Shown: in pieces, positions 35,632 through 44,266 of the stretch
How the letters are laid out: every line of letters starts with the position of its first letter
Position numbering within the stretch: position 1 is the stretch's first letter
Source: Cecembia rubra
GTDB taxonomy: Bacteria; Bacteroidota; Bacteroidia; Cytophagales; Cyclobacteriaceae
Reading direction: 5' to 3'
Assembly (NCBI RefSeq): GCF_003014575.1
Contig: NZ_PYGF01000003.1
Coordinates: 124,001-188,000 of the forward strand
DNA: 64,000 bases
Translations under genes and position numbers: made by a program
The notes under the pieces: model-generated
Told to the model about the DNA's origin: nothing
What the model saw: only the letters and a program-made list of their open reading frames with translations
Database searches by the model: none

Positions 35632-36006
35632 ATGAACACTAAACCCACGGAATCCGAACTAGAAATCTTATCCCTTCTATGGCAAATGAAAAAGGCCACA
35701 GTTCGGGAAATCCACGAGAAGTTGGCCGAATCTAAAGATACCGGTTATACGACAACCCTGAAGATCATGCAGATCATGCATAGCAAGGGAATCTTGGGTA
35801 GGGATGAGCAAAACCGTACCCACGTGTACTATCCTTTGGTAGAAGAAAAGGCTACCCAGCAAAATCTTGTAAGCAATTTTATGGCCACAGCATTTGGTGG
35901 CTCTGCCAAAAACCTGGTCATGCAGGCTTTGGGGCAGGGCAATCCCTCCAAAGAGGAATTAGATGAAATCCGCGCATTTTTGGACCAATTGGAAAAAGAC
36001 AAATAA
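35632..36006 (+). CDS. BlaI/MecI/CopY-family repressor
   Basis: A 124-residue winged-helix repressor. The N-terminal domain reads PTESELEILSLLWQMKKATV, then VREIHEKL and the recognition helix region GYTTTLKIMQIMHSKGIL, followed by a dimerising C-terminal helix bundle. In BlaI/MecI the protease partner triggers cleavage of the repressor in this linker. It is expected to bind the three TACGA-N6-TCGTA sites upstream and repress its own operon. Its TAA overlaps the ATG of the M56 peptidase gene by one base. Confidence 0.93.
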   Translation: MNTKPTESELEILSLLWQMKKATVREIHEKLAESKDTGYTTTLKIMQIMHSKGILGRDEQNRTHVYYPLVEEKATQQNLVSNFMATAFGGSAKNLVMQALGQGNPSKEELDEIRAFLDQLEKDK

Positions 36007-37916
36007 TGGAATTCTTAGAAAACATGTTTCCAGAACTTTATCTCTATGCCCTTGGATGGATGATCATCCATGCACTTTGGCAAATTGCAGGCATAGGGTT
36101 ATTGCTATGGCTCGGGCTAAGCATTTTCAGGCATAAAACGGCCGCCTTCAAATACAACCTGAGTTTGGTCATGCTGGCCATGATTCCCATCGCAGCTATC
36201 GTAACTTTCGCTTGGAATTTTGACTCCGGACTGCCAGGTGAACATAGTGGATTAAGTGAGGCAGAATGGGCTTACCTAAGTGCTCAACCTGATCTTATTC
36301 ATCAGTTACAGTTACAAACAGATGCTAAAGCAGATTGGCAGCTATTGAGCAGAAGAATTGAAAAGCACATCCCTACTTTAGTGAATTTATGGATGATTGG
36401 GGCTTTCCTTTTTTTCTTCAAAACCGCAAGTAATCTGGCTGACCTGAGGTCTCTCCATCAGAAAAAACACGATTCCATTTCAGATGAATTATCAAGGTTT
36501 GTTGAAAAAATAAGCAATCAACTGGCCCTTACCAGACCTATAAAAATACTTTCAAGTAGACATGCAGATGTACCGATGACCTATGGTATCATCAAACCGG
36601 TCATTCTTATTCCTTCGGCTTTATTGTTTCAGATGAGCCCTAGGCAATTGGAAGCTATTATTGCTCATGAGTTGGCCCATATCAAAAGGTATGACTACCT
36701 GGCAAATCTGATCCAATCCATTTTGGAGATGTTTTTTTTCTTCCATCCGGTTTTCTGGTGGATCAACCATGAGATCAAAAAACAAAGGGAAATGGCTTGC
36801 GATGAAATGGCTGTAGCAATTGGAGCAAATCCAAAAGACCTGGCTTATGGATTGGCTAATGTGATCAATCTGGCCCAAAATAAAGCCCCTGAAATGGCCA
36901 TGGCTGTCGTCAAAAAGCCCAATCCTACTTTGGATAGAATCAAGAAAATCATGGGGGTAAGCCCCTCTCCTACACAACCAACTACTTTAACCACAATTAC
37001 CATGATGATTACCTTGATACTTGGCGCATCGCTCTTGGTGGGAGCGACTGACCAAAGCAGCGAATCCTCCGAAGATTTGCTTTTAACCCAATCGAAAACA
37101 CAATCTCTTGATCCTCTTTTCCTATTGGAATTAAGGGAAATAGAACAAGACACAGTCCCTCCACCTAAAGCAGCATTTTTGCATAAGGATTCTATCCACA
37201 CAGGAGTATTCAGCCCAGACCTTTTGGAACTGTTTGAAATAAACATGGAACCCCTTAAAGATTTGGGAATGCTCTTCAGAGACTTGGATTTTGACATGGG
37301 AGGTTTCAGCAGCATGCCACACTTGGAATTAAGGGATATGCCTATGCCCCATTTTAATTTTGACAATATGCCCAAATGGGAAATAGGCCCTGAAATTTTC
37401 AAAAAACTAATCCCTGATTCCACCATGCTAAAGGAATTGGCCTTGATCAGAGTTTCTCTTGCTGACAGCACTTTCAAAATGAAATTGGCAGATAAAAGCA
37501 AGCTGTCCAAAGAAGAATGGGAGGAATATCAAAAGCTGAAAAATGCTGAATTGGCCAAGAGGAAGGAAATACTTGCTGAACAATTAGAAGCTTTGCAACA
37601 GGAGAGAATATCAAAAACCGAGGAATGGAAAAAATCCTTCGAACCCAAAATGAAGGAATTCGAGGAAAAAATGAAAAAATGGGAAAAGGAAAACCAACCT
37701 AAAATAGAAGAGTATCAGGCCAGGGTGAAAGCTTGGGAAAAAGAAAACCAGCCCAGGATCGAAGAATTCCAGAGAAAGATGGAAGAATGGCAAAAGGCCA
37801 ATGAAGAAAAAATGAAAGTTTTCCAGGAAAAAATGGAAGCTTGGCAAAAGAAGCACGAAGCAGAAATGAAAGCACTTGAACAAAAGCTCAAAGATGCAGA
37901 GACCAAGAAAAACTAA
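36006..37916 (+). CDS. BlaR1-type M56 peptidase with repeat helix
   Basis: A 636-residue membrane protein. Four hydrophobic segments (about 10-35, 45-66, 120-140, 325-347) surround the cytoplasmic M56 zinc protease with HELAH (221-225) and downstream REMACDEMA. In BlaR1 and MecR1 a penicillin-binding sensor follows; here the ~290-residue extracytoplasmic part has no SxxK/KTG signature. It consists of an acidic, Met/Phe-rich region and then a helix of 18-residue repeats (549-636; first residues at nt 37650, 37704, 37758, 37812, 37866), each with Trp or its replacement at position 11. The signal sensed is unlikely to be a beta-lactam. Confidence 0.88.
   Translation: MEFLENMFPELYLYALGWMIIHALWQIAGIGLLLWLGLSIFRHKTAAFKYNLSLVMLAMIPIAAIVTFAWNFDSGLPGEHSGLSEAEWAYLSAQPDLIHQLQLQTDAKADWQLLSRRIEKHIPTLVNLWMIGAFLFFFKTASNLADLRSLHQKKHDSISDELSRFVEKISNQLALTRPIKILSSRHADVPMTYGIIKPVILIPSALLFQMSPRQLEAIIAHELAHIKRYDYLANLIQSILEMFFFFHPVFWWINHEIKKQREMACDEMAVAIGANPKDLAYGLANVINLAQNKAPEMAMAVVKKPNPTLDRIKKIMGVSPSPTQPTTLTTITMMITLILGASLLVGATDQSSESSEDLLLTQSKTQSLDPLFLLELREIEQDTVPPPKAAFLHKDSIHTGVFSPDLLELFEINMEPLKDLGMLFRDLDFDMGGFSSMPHLELRDMPMPHFNFDNMPKWEIGPEIFKKLIPDSTMLKELALIRVSLADSTFKMKLADKSKLSKEEWEEYQKLKNAELAKRKEILAEQLEALQQERISKTEEWKKSFEPKMKEFEEKMKKWEKENQPKIEEYQARVKAWEKENQPRIEEFQRKMEEWQKANEEKMKVFQEKMEAWQKKHEAEMKALEQKLKDAETKKN
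37650..37913 (+). repeat. 54-bp tandem repeat inside the BlaR1-like gene
   Basis: Five in-frame units with 54-bp spacing encode 18-residue helical repeats with consensus (M/I)xxFxxKMxxWxKxxxPx; the fifth is partial. A weak extra unit precedes (Trp541 is in register). DNA sequences of the units have diverged, so the array is old, not a recent slippage product. Confidence 0.85.
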
Positions 37917-37931
37917 AACAACATAGAAAAT

Positions 37932-37962
37932 AAAAGGGCCTGTGTAATTCATTGGCCCTTTT
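37932..37962. terminator. Bidirectional terminator between blaR1-like and thrC
   Basis: Stem AAAAGGGCC / GGCCCTTTT with a 13-base loop and T-runs on both strands; serves the convergent BlaR1-like gene and thrC. Confidence 0.92.
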
Positions 37963-39270
37963 TTATAGTATGGAGTTACTTAAATAGGCTCTAAAAGCCC
38001 CATAATCATTAGGAAGTCCCTTTGCATTCTTCTCTCCCTTCATAAACTCCTTTAATCGATCAGGTAATTCCAGTTCAATCCCCAAAACTTTATCCACCAC
38101 AGACTTGAACTTTCCGGGATGAGCCGTTTCCAAAAAAATGCCCACATATTCTCCAGGATTCATTTTGAGGAAATTTCGAAGCCCCAGGTACCCCACTGCC
38201 CCATGCGGGTCCAGGATATATCCGGTTTCCTCCATCACTTTTTTCATGGCCTTCGCCGTATCCTCATCATCAAAATAAAAGCCTTTGACTTTTTTCCTAA
38301 ACAAAGCCTCATCATTTCCATACAAAGCCAACAATCTGTAAAAGTTGCTGGGATTACCAACATCCATGGAATTGCTGATTGTGGAGATGGAGGGCTTGGC
38401 CTTAAAATCCAATCCATGCAAAAAATCCGGCACGATCTTATTGATGTTGGTGCTGGCCACAAAAACATCGATTGGAAGCCCCATACGCTCGGCCAAAATA
38501 CCAGCTCCCAGATTGCCAAAATTTCCACTGGGCACAGATATAGCCAATTTTTTATCCTTTTCCGGAAGCCTGGACCAGGCATAAAAATAATACAGACACT
38601 GGGGAATCCATCGGGCAATATTGATGGAATTGGCCGAAGTGAGGAGTATTTTTTCATTCAATTCTTTATCCAAAAAAGCCTCCTTGACCAACCATTGACA
38701 ATCATCAAATACCCCCTCTACTTCCAGACAATTGATATTTTCTCCCAATGTGGTAAACTGCATCTCCTGCAACTCTGAAACTTTTCCTTTGGGATAAAGT
38801 ATAATCACTTCCACTCCAGGTACTTTATAAAAACCATTAGCTACTGCCGAACCGGTATCTCCTGAAGTTGCTACCAAAACCTTTACCTTTCTTTCTTCCC
38901 CCTCCATGAGTATAGACATCAATTTGGAACAAAATCTTGCTCCAAAATCTTTAAATGCTAAAGTGGGGCCATGGAATAGCTCCAAACTATAAATTCCCTC
39001 ACTGACTTTTACCAATGGGGCATCAAAGTTTAAGGTATGGTCTACCAGTTTCATGACTTGTTCCTCCCCCAACTCCTCCCCAAACAACTTCCCAATAACC
39101 TCATACCCAATTTCCTTAAAACTCATTTCAGAAATCCTTTCAAAGAAAGAAGCAGGTAAAACAGGAATTCTTTCCGGCATATAAAGCCCCTGATCAGGAG
39201 CTAAGCCTCGGATGACGGCCTCTTTTAAAGAAACTTTATGCTTGGGATTGTTTGTGCTGTAAAACTGCAT
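37963..39270 (-). CDS. thrC: Threonine synthase
   Basis: PLP enzyme converting O-phosphohomoserine to threonine. The 435-residue protein has the N-terminal threonine-synthase domain (STNNPKHKVSLKEAVIRGL), the PLP-lysine motif HGPTLAFKDFGARF, the phosphate-binding VATSGDTGSAVANGF, and SANSINIARWIPQ. Length and motifs fit the class found in E. coli. Last gene of thrABC, 42 bp after thrB. Confidence 0.97.
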   Translation of the reverse strand: MQFYSTNNPKHKVSLKEAVIRGLAPDQGLYMPERIPVLPASFFERISEMSFKEIGYEVIGKLFGEELGEEQVMKLVDHTLNFDAPLVKVSEGIYSLELFHGPTLAFKDFGARFCSKLMSILMEGEERKVKVLVATSGDTGSAVANGFYKVPGVEVIILYPKGKVSELQEMQFTTLGENINCLEVEGVFDDCQWLVKEAFLDKELNEKILLTSANSINIARWIPQCLYYFYAWSRLPEKDKKLAISVPSGNFGNLGAGILAERMGLPIDVFVASTNINKIVPDFLHGLDFKAKPSISTISNSMDVGNPSNFYRLLALYGNDEALFRKKVKGFYFDDEDTAKAMKKVMEETGYILDPHGAVGYLGLRNFLKMNPGEYVGIFLETAHPGKFKSVVDKVLGIELELPDRLKEFMKGEKNAKGLPNDYGAFRAYLSNSIL

Positions 39271-39312
39271 GAATATTTAGGAGATGATTTTAGTTATTAT
39301 TGGTTTTGAAAA

Positions 39313-40245
39313 TTACGGAGTCTGAAGATAAGCCCCTCTGTCATTTACTTCGGAAACATAAATATCCACACCCAATCCAATTTTTTCGAACACTTTTTCA
39401 CTTTCTTGACTTGCTTTTAAAGCAATATCTTTTCCCTTTGAAAGGATGAAGATGGTAGGACCTGAACCTGAAATTCCTGATCCTAATGCACCGATGGACC
39501 GAATAGCTTCCCTTAATTCATAAAACCCTGGAATCAACAGGGCCCTTGATGGCTCTGCAATGACATCTTTCAAAGATCTGCTTATCAGCTCAAAATCACT
39601 CTGGAAAAGACCTGCTATAAGTCCAGCTATATTGCCAGATTGTACTACTGATTCCTTCAATGAAATCCGCTGCCGTAGAACGGATCGGGAATCAGCCGTT
39701 TTAAGTTCCAAGTGAGGATGCACCAATGTACAGTACAAACCATCTGGAACCGGCAATTTGACTACATCGAGTGGGTCATAGCCCCGAATCAATACAAATC
39801 CCCCCAATATGGAAGGGGCGACATTATCTGCATGAGCAGCTCCACAGGCTATCCTCTCAGCCTCCATAGCAAATGGTACCAAATCCTTCTTTTCAAATGG
39901 CTTACCCAAAAGTTCATTGGCAGCAACCAATGCTGCTGCAGCACTAGCCGCTGAAGAGCCCATTCCGGAGCCTAAAGGCAATCCTTTATAAAGATGGATA
40001 TCCATTCCCTGCTTTATCCCTAGGGCATCCAACATAGCTTGAATAGCTACTGAGCAGGTGTTTTTATCCACTTCGACAGGAAGTCTACCATCATCCCCTG
40101 TTATTTCTTTGACCTTCAGTTCACCATTATCCGAAAGATTTATTCTAACCCTATCTCCCAATTCATCAATGGCAAATCCAAGGATATCAAATCCACAGGA
40201 AACATTGGCCACAGTGGCCGGAGCAAATGCAGTCACCTGTTTCAT
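39313..40245 (-). CDS. thrB: Homoserine kinase
   Basis: GHMP-family kinase that phosphorylates homoserine with ATP. The 310-residue protein begins with the family's FAPATVANVSCGFD and has the ATP loop GLPLGSGMGSSAASAAAAL (about 89-107) and the C-terminal GSGISGSGPTIFIL motif. It starts two bases after the thrA stop, so thrA and thrB are probably translationally coupled. Confidence 0.97.
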   Translation of the reverse strand: MKQVTAFAPATVANVSCGFDILGFAIDELGDRVRINLSDNGELKVKEITGDDGRLPVEVDKNTCSVAIQAMLDALGIKQGMDIHLYKGLPLGSGMGSSAASAAAALVAANELLGKPFEKKDLVPFAMEAERIACGAAHADNVAPSILGGFVLIRGYDPLDVVKLPVPDGLYCTLVHPHLELKTADSRSVLRQRISLKESVVQSGNIAGLIAGLFQSDFELISRSLKDVIAEPSRALLIPGFYELREAIRSIGALGSGISGSGPTIFILSKGKDIALKASQESEKVFEKIGLGVDIYVSEVNDRGAYLQTP

Positions 40246-40247
40246 AC

Positions 40248-42701
40248 CTATCTGGAATAATTACCTAACCTAATGACATCTGCAAATACTCCGGCAGCTG
40301 TCACATCTGCTCCTGCACCGGGACCACGGATGATCATAGGGAAATCATGGTAACGTTCTGTAGTAAACAAAATCATATTATCACTTCCTTTAAGTGTATA
40401 AAACGGATGGCTACTGTCTAGGGCATTGAGTCCAACTTTGGCTTTACCATTTTCTAAAGTGGCCATAAACCGGAGTTTTTTTCCTTCTGACTTAGCTTTT
40501 TGAAGCATTTCGGAAAAAGTTCCATCATGAATTTTTAACCTTGTGAAAAACTCCTCAATATCTTTTGTTTCAATGCAATCTTCGGGCACCATACTTTGAA
40601 TACTAATGTCTTCAAAATGTAGATCCTGCTCAGCTTCTCTCCCCAGAATTAAAATTTTTCTTCCAACATCCATACCGCTGAGATCATCTCTTGGGTCCGG
40701 TTCTGTATATCCTTTTTCCTTGGCCAACCTAACAACCTCACTAAATGATAGACCATTTTCAAACTCTGAGAAAATATAGTTCATGGATCCACTCAATACA
40801 GCTTCAATCCGTATGACTTTGTCTCCACTGAGCATCAGGTCCTGAAGGGTGTTGATTACAGGTAGTCCCGCTGCCACATTGGTTTCATAGAGAAATTTTA
40901 CCCCTCTCTTGTAAGCAAGTTTTTTAAGTGCTTTGTATTTTTCCAAAGAACCTGAGTTAGCTTTTTTGTTTGGAGTAACAATCGGAACACTTGCCTCTAA
41001 TACACGTTCATACACATCGGCAACATTTTGACTCGCAGTACAGTCCACAAAAACGGAATTTGAAAAATTCATTTCCTCCATTTGTTGGATAAATTTTTCC
41101 AGATCCATAGGTTTGGAATCTGGTGCATTTTCTGGATTTGGACAATTTCTAAGGTCAAAGCCATCTTCATGAAATGCCATAAACCTGGAATTTGCTATTC
41201 CGTGGATCTGAATATCCAGGTCATTTTCTCTTTGCAGTTTTTCTCTTTGATTGGCAATCATCTTGATCAATGCCTTTCCTATAAGGCCTACACCCACCAA
41301 AAAGAGGTGAAGCACTTTATTATCCGAAAGAAAGAATGATTCATGAAGGACGTTTAGGGCTTTTTGAAGGTCTGCCTGAGAGACAACAGCAGAAATGTTC
41401 AATTCAGAGCTGCCCTGAGCAATAGCATAGACGTTGATATTATTCCTGCCCAAAGACTGAAACATTCTTCCGCTGGCACCAGGGTTATGTTTCATATTTT
41501 CTCCAACCACTGCCACCACTGACATGTCTGGGACCACTACCACAGGATCCATTTCTCCATTTTTTATTTCATAGAGAAATTCCTTTTCTATCGCCTCTTT
41601 AGCCCTGGGCACTTCTAAGCTACGGATAGCCACACAAATGCTATGCTCCGAAGAAGCCTGGCTGATCAATAACACATGAATGTTGGCATCAGCAAGAGCT
41701 CCGAAAACCCTCCTGCTTACACCTACTAACTCAATTAATCCGGATCCCTCAATATTCAAAAGGGAGACACCTGACATGGAAGATATTCCCTTGATGAGTT
41801 TTCCACTCGGTCCCTCTCCATTGATCAAAGTACCAGGATTTGCGGGATCAAAAGTGTTTTTAATATATATCGGAATTCCCTTCTTCATTGCAGGCTGCAT
41901 GGTAGCAGGGAAAATCACTTTGGCTCCAAAATGGGATAATTCCATGGCCTCACTGTAAGTTAGCTGAGGAATGGTAAAAGCTGTATACACTAACCTCGGG
42001 TCAGCAGTCAATACCCCGGAAACATCTGTCCATATTTCTAAACTTTCTGCCTGTAGGGCAGACGCAAAAATGGCCGCTGTGTAATCCGATCCACTTCTAC
42101 CCAAGGTGGTAGTCTCTCCCTTTTCTGTGGAACCGATAAATCCGGTAATTACTTTAAGCCCTGGATGTTGATGAAAATAATCAAGTATCAGATCATTGGT
42201 AGCAGAAAAATCCACCTTGGCATTCCCAAACCTATCATTCGTCCTGACTACAGCCCTTGCATCGAGGTATATAGCTTGAAACCCCTCAACTTTCATTGCT
42301 TCAGTTAGAATAAAAGCAGACAATCTTTCTCCAAAACTGGCTACATAATCCAATGTCCTTGGGGAACATTCTTTGATCAAAAATATACCGTGAAACAGAT
42401 CCTCCAATTCATTGAATCTCACTTTGACAAAAGTCAACACTGTAGATTGCAATTGAATGGGAATAAGCTGCTTGACTGCCTCAAAATGCCTGTCCTCCAA
42501 AGCCTTGACCTCATCCACATAAGTACGGTCACCTTGCCTTGCCTTTTCGGCTGAATTTAATAAAATCTCCGTAACCCCTCCAAAAGCAGAAAAAACAACG
42601 GCAAATTCGCCCTTATTTTGTTGAGATCTTAAAATCTTAAATACTTTGAGAATGTTTTCTTTATTAGCGACGGAAGAACCTCCAAATTTTAAAATTTTCA
42701 T
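40248..42701 (-). CDS. thrA: Bifunctional aspartokinase/homoserine dehydrogenase
   Basis: Catalyses the first and third steps of threonine synthesis. The N-terminal aspartokinase (1 to ~300) has KFGGSSVANKE and the GRSGSDYTAAIFA block; two ACT domains (about 310-460) are the likely threonine-sensing part; the C-terminal homoserine dehydrogenase has the NAD(P) loop FLVGVGLIGKALIKMI, GSMNYIFSEFENG and DPRDDLSGMDVGRK. At 817 residues it is like E. coli ThrA (820). A 39-codon leader frame lies 90 bp upstream. Confidence 0.98.
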   Translation of the reverse strand: MKILKFGGSSVANKENILKVFKILRSQQNKGEFAVVFSAFGGVTEILLNSAEKARQGDRTYVDEVKALEDRHFEAVKQLIPIQLQSTVLTFVKVRFNELEDLFHGIFLIKECSPRTLDYVASFGERLSAFILTEAMKVEGFQAIYLDARAVVRTNDRFGNAKVDFSATNDLILDYFHQHPGLKVITGFIGSTEKGETTTLGRSGSDYTAAIFASALQAESLEIWTDVSGVLTADPRLVYTAFTIPQLTYSEAMELSHFGAKVIFPATMQPAMKKGIPIYIKNTFDPANPGTLINGEGPSGKLIKGISSMSGVSLLNIEGSGLIELVGVSRRVFGALADANIHVLLISQASSEHSICVAIRSLEVPRAKEAIEKEFLYEIKNGEMDPVVVVPDMSVVAVVGENMKHNPGASGRMFQSLGRNNINVYAIAQGSSELNISAVVSQADLQKALNVLHESFFLSDNKVLHLFLVGVGLIGKALIKMIANQREKLQRENDLDIQIHGIANSRFMAFHEDGFDLRNCPNPENAPDSKPMDLEKFIQQMEEMNFSNSVFVDCTASQNVADVYERVLEASVPIVTPNKKANSGSLEKYKALKKLAYKRGVKFLYETNVAAGLPVINTLQDLMLSGDKVIRIEAVLSGSMNYIFSEFENGLSFSEVVRLAKEKGYTEPDPRDDLSGMDVGRKILILGREAEQDLHFEDISIQSMVPEDCIETKDIEEFFTRLKIHDGTFSEMLQKAKSEGKKLRFMATLENGKAKVGLNALDSSHPFYTLKGSDNMILFTTERYHDFPMIIRGPGAGADVTAAGVFADVIRLGNYSR

Positions 42702-42741
42702 TTTTTTGCGACTTAATGGGATGAGTAAATAGAGTAAACCT

Positions 42742-42800
42742 GGCCAAAAATGGCCTTTTGAAAAGGGCTATATGTAAAAGGAATAACGGGATTACCCCGT
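42742..42800 (-). promoter_or_regulatory. Overlapping hairpins between leader frame and thrA
   Basis: On the minus strand the leader's stop region forms ACGGG-GTAAT-CCCGT (42800-42786). Downstream, AAAAGG at 42759-42754 can pair with CCTTTT at 42781-42776 or 42766-42761, and the adjoining GGCCA/TGGCC pair (42755-42742) forms another stem that shares bases. Mutually exclusive pairing is what an attenuator needs, but no U-run follows the last stem, so a translational mechanism is as likely. Confidence 0.4.
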
Positions 42801-42911
42801 AATGGTGGTGTAAAAAAAATACATGGAAAACACCATCCCCATACCAGAGGCAAGACCCAACCACCAAGTAGTAGGATTCGCAGAAAGTACAATATTTACA
42901 GCTCTGGACAT
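42792..42911 (-). CDS. Candidate threonine operon leader peptide
   Basis: ATG 42911 opens a 39-codon frame ending in TAA at 42794-42792, 90 bp upstream of thrA. The peptide begins MSRAVNIVLSANPTTWWLG, has a hydrophobic middle, and ends YFFYTTITG: five Thr in all, with Thr-Thr-Ile-Thr just before the stop, the composition expected where ribosome stalling senses threonine and isoleucine. Alternatively it is a small membrane protein, since the middle could span the bilayer. The frame, position and Thr/Ile end are seen; regulation is inference. Confidence 0.6.
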   Translation of the reverse strand: MSRAVNIVLSANPTTWWLGLASGMGMVFSMYFFYTTITG

Positions 42912-43076
42912 GTTGTGAAATTTAACAGGACAATCTTAATGACAAAATTCCTAAATCAAAAATTATTTTTATGGTTTTTGCAAATTATTAAGATATTTTT
43001 TGGCAATACATCAAAAATACAAAGGCATTTTTACCAGTTCCAAAAGTTTTGAGTCAATTTACCAAGACTTAAAAAA

Positions 43077-43104
43077 GTAGCCAAATTTGATGAAATTTGG
43101 CTAC
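43077..43104 (-). terminator. Terminator of the NTF2-like gene
   Basis: A perfect 12-bp stem (GTAGCCAAATTT and its complement, 4-base loop) is followed on the minus strand by TTTTTT. It ends the DUF2807/NTF2-like pair and separates it from the thr leader. Confidence 0.93.
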
Positions 43105-43109
43105 TACAA

Positions 43110-43562
43110 TCATTTGCAGCCATCTTTCCTCCTCGTATCGATTACATAGGTAATTTTCCATCCTTCGGGAGTATTTATGAGCTGGAATGAGTTGACCCCG
43201 CAATGGCTAAAACTGTCATTGACATAAAATTCATATATAGTCCAAGCTGATGCCATTTGACCGTCGATTTTGATCTGGTATTCCAAGATTCTTTCATCAA
43301 GGGTAGTACCCACTGGGGTAGCGGCAATCCTATTGATAAAATCAGCTACGGAATTAGAGCCTAACCTTGCACCTGACTCCCCTGCTATCACAGTCTGCAT
43401 ACTGGCTTCCGGGTGAAAAGACATTTTCACCATTTCCGGATCTTTGTTTTTCATACCTTCAAACATAGAGGCGATCACTTTTTCGACTTCTTTTTCCTCT
43501 TGGGCCTGAAGAGTTTGAATTACAAAGAGGAAAGATAAAACTAGAACGAGTATTTTTTTCAT
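43110..43562 (-). CDS. Exported NTF2-like (SnoaL/DUF4440) protein
   Basis: A 150-residue protein with a signal peptide (cut after LQAQ, about 20-21) and an NTF2-like cone fold: N-terminal helices (VEKVIASMFEGMKNKD), a FHPEASMQTVI strand segment and the late WKITYVIDTR strand. The family holds binding proteins and enzymes, and the role here is unknown. It shares one base (TAATG) with the upstream DUF2807 gene, so the two are co-translated. Confidence 0.82.
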   Translation of the reverse strand: MKKILVLVLSFLFVIQTLQAQEEKEVEKVIASMFEGMKNKDPEMVKMSFHPEASMQTVIAGESGARLGSNSVADFINRIAATPVGTTLDERILEYQIKIDGQMASAWTIYEFYVNDSFSHCGVNSFQLINTPEGWKITYVIDTRRKDGCK

Positions 43563-44248
43563 TAGTGTCTGGAAATGGTACCACCGGTACTTGTTTTAAC
43601 ATTGATTTCATTTGGATTGCCTCTGTAAAAGATTTTTCCGGCTGTAGCTGCAGAACCTTCAATTTTTCCTGAAGTCCTAAAATATACGGTTGAAGCAGTG
43701 TTTGCCAAAACTTCAACCTGATCGGCCCTTAAATTTTGCCCATCAACTTCTGCATTAGTAAAGGCCCTAATTCCTAGACCTTCAACTTTTCCGGTTACAA
43801 AGATTTTTGCATTGGTAGCTGCTTCTATATTGAGTACATCAGCCTCCACTTCTACTTCAAGGTAGGCACTTGTAGATGCGAATAAATATGCCTCCGAGGC
43901 TTCAATCGGGCTTTTGGCAATCACCCTCGCACTAGTCAAAGCTTCAATTCCTTGAATATCTTTATAGGTCACTTTTGCTTCAACATTGTGGTTTCTGAAA
44001 TTCCCCCTTGCCAATCGGATTTCCAATGTTTCATCAACGATGGATGTCTCCACCTTTCCGAGTTCAATACCCGAAACAGTAAGTTCAACCTTATTCTCAG
44101 TGCCTTTTACCAATTCTACTTTGATGGCATTTGAAACCTTCACCGCATTAAATGTTTTGAGGCTTCTGGTTTCACTATTTGTCTGGGCCAGAATTACCCC
44201 AGAGGCAAAGAAAAAGGTCAATATCAATACTATGCGTTTTGTTTTCAT
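43562..44248 (-). CDS. Head GIN domain (DUF2807) exported protein
   Basis: A 228-residue protein: signal peptide cut near residue 21 (ILAQ), then repeated short strands forming a right-handed beta-helix-like DUF2807 domain (FNAVKVSNAIKVELVKGTEN ... NIEAATNAKIFVTGKVE ... ). Named in databases as a putative auto-transporter adhesin, though it has no transporter part; real function unknown. Probably periplasmic or surface located. Followed without a gap by the NTF2-like gene; the SDR gene lies 19 bp upstream in the same direction. Confidence 0.85.
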   Translation of the reverse strand: MKTKRIVLILTFFFASGVILAQTNSETRSLKTFNAVKVSNAIKVELVKGTENKVELTVSGIELGKVETSIVDETLEIRLARGNFRNHNVEAKVTYKDIQGIEALTSARVIAKSPIEASEAYLFASTSAYLEVEVEADVLNIEAATNAKIFVTGKVEGLGIRAFTNAEVDGQNLRADQVEVLANTASTVYFRTSGKIEGSAATAGKIFYRGNPNEINVKTSTGGTISRH

Positions 44249-44266
44249 ATTTGAAAATCATTTTGG

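Noticed and set aside
36845-37510. 221-codon antisense frame inside the BlaR1-like gene
   Set aside because: A shadow of a long real gene; Ser/Leu-rich composition typical of antisense frames.
38119-38778. 219-codon antisense frame inside thrC
   Set aside because: thrC motifs are unambiguous on the other strand; the antisense product matches no family.
42664-42867. 67-codon minus-strand frame overlapping the thrA start
   Set aside because: It overlaps thrA in another frame and the 39-codon leader; the leader frame has the better position and Thr/Ile-rich end.
42702-42911. Metabolite riboswitch upstream of thrA
   Set aside because: No known aptamer pattern recognised; the reading frame plus stems fit a leader-peptide model better.
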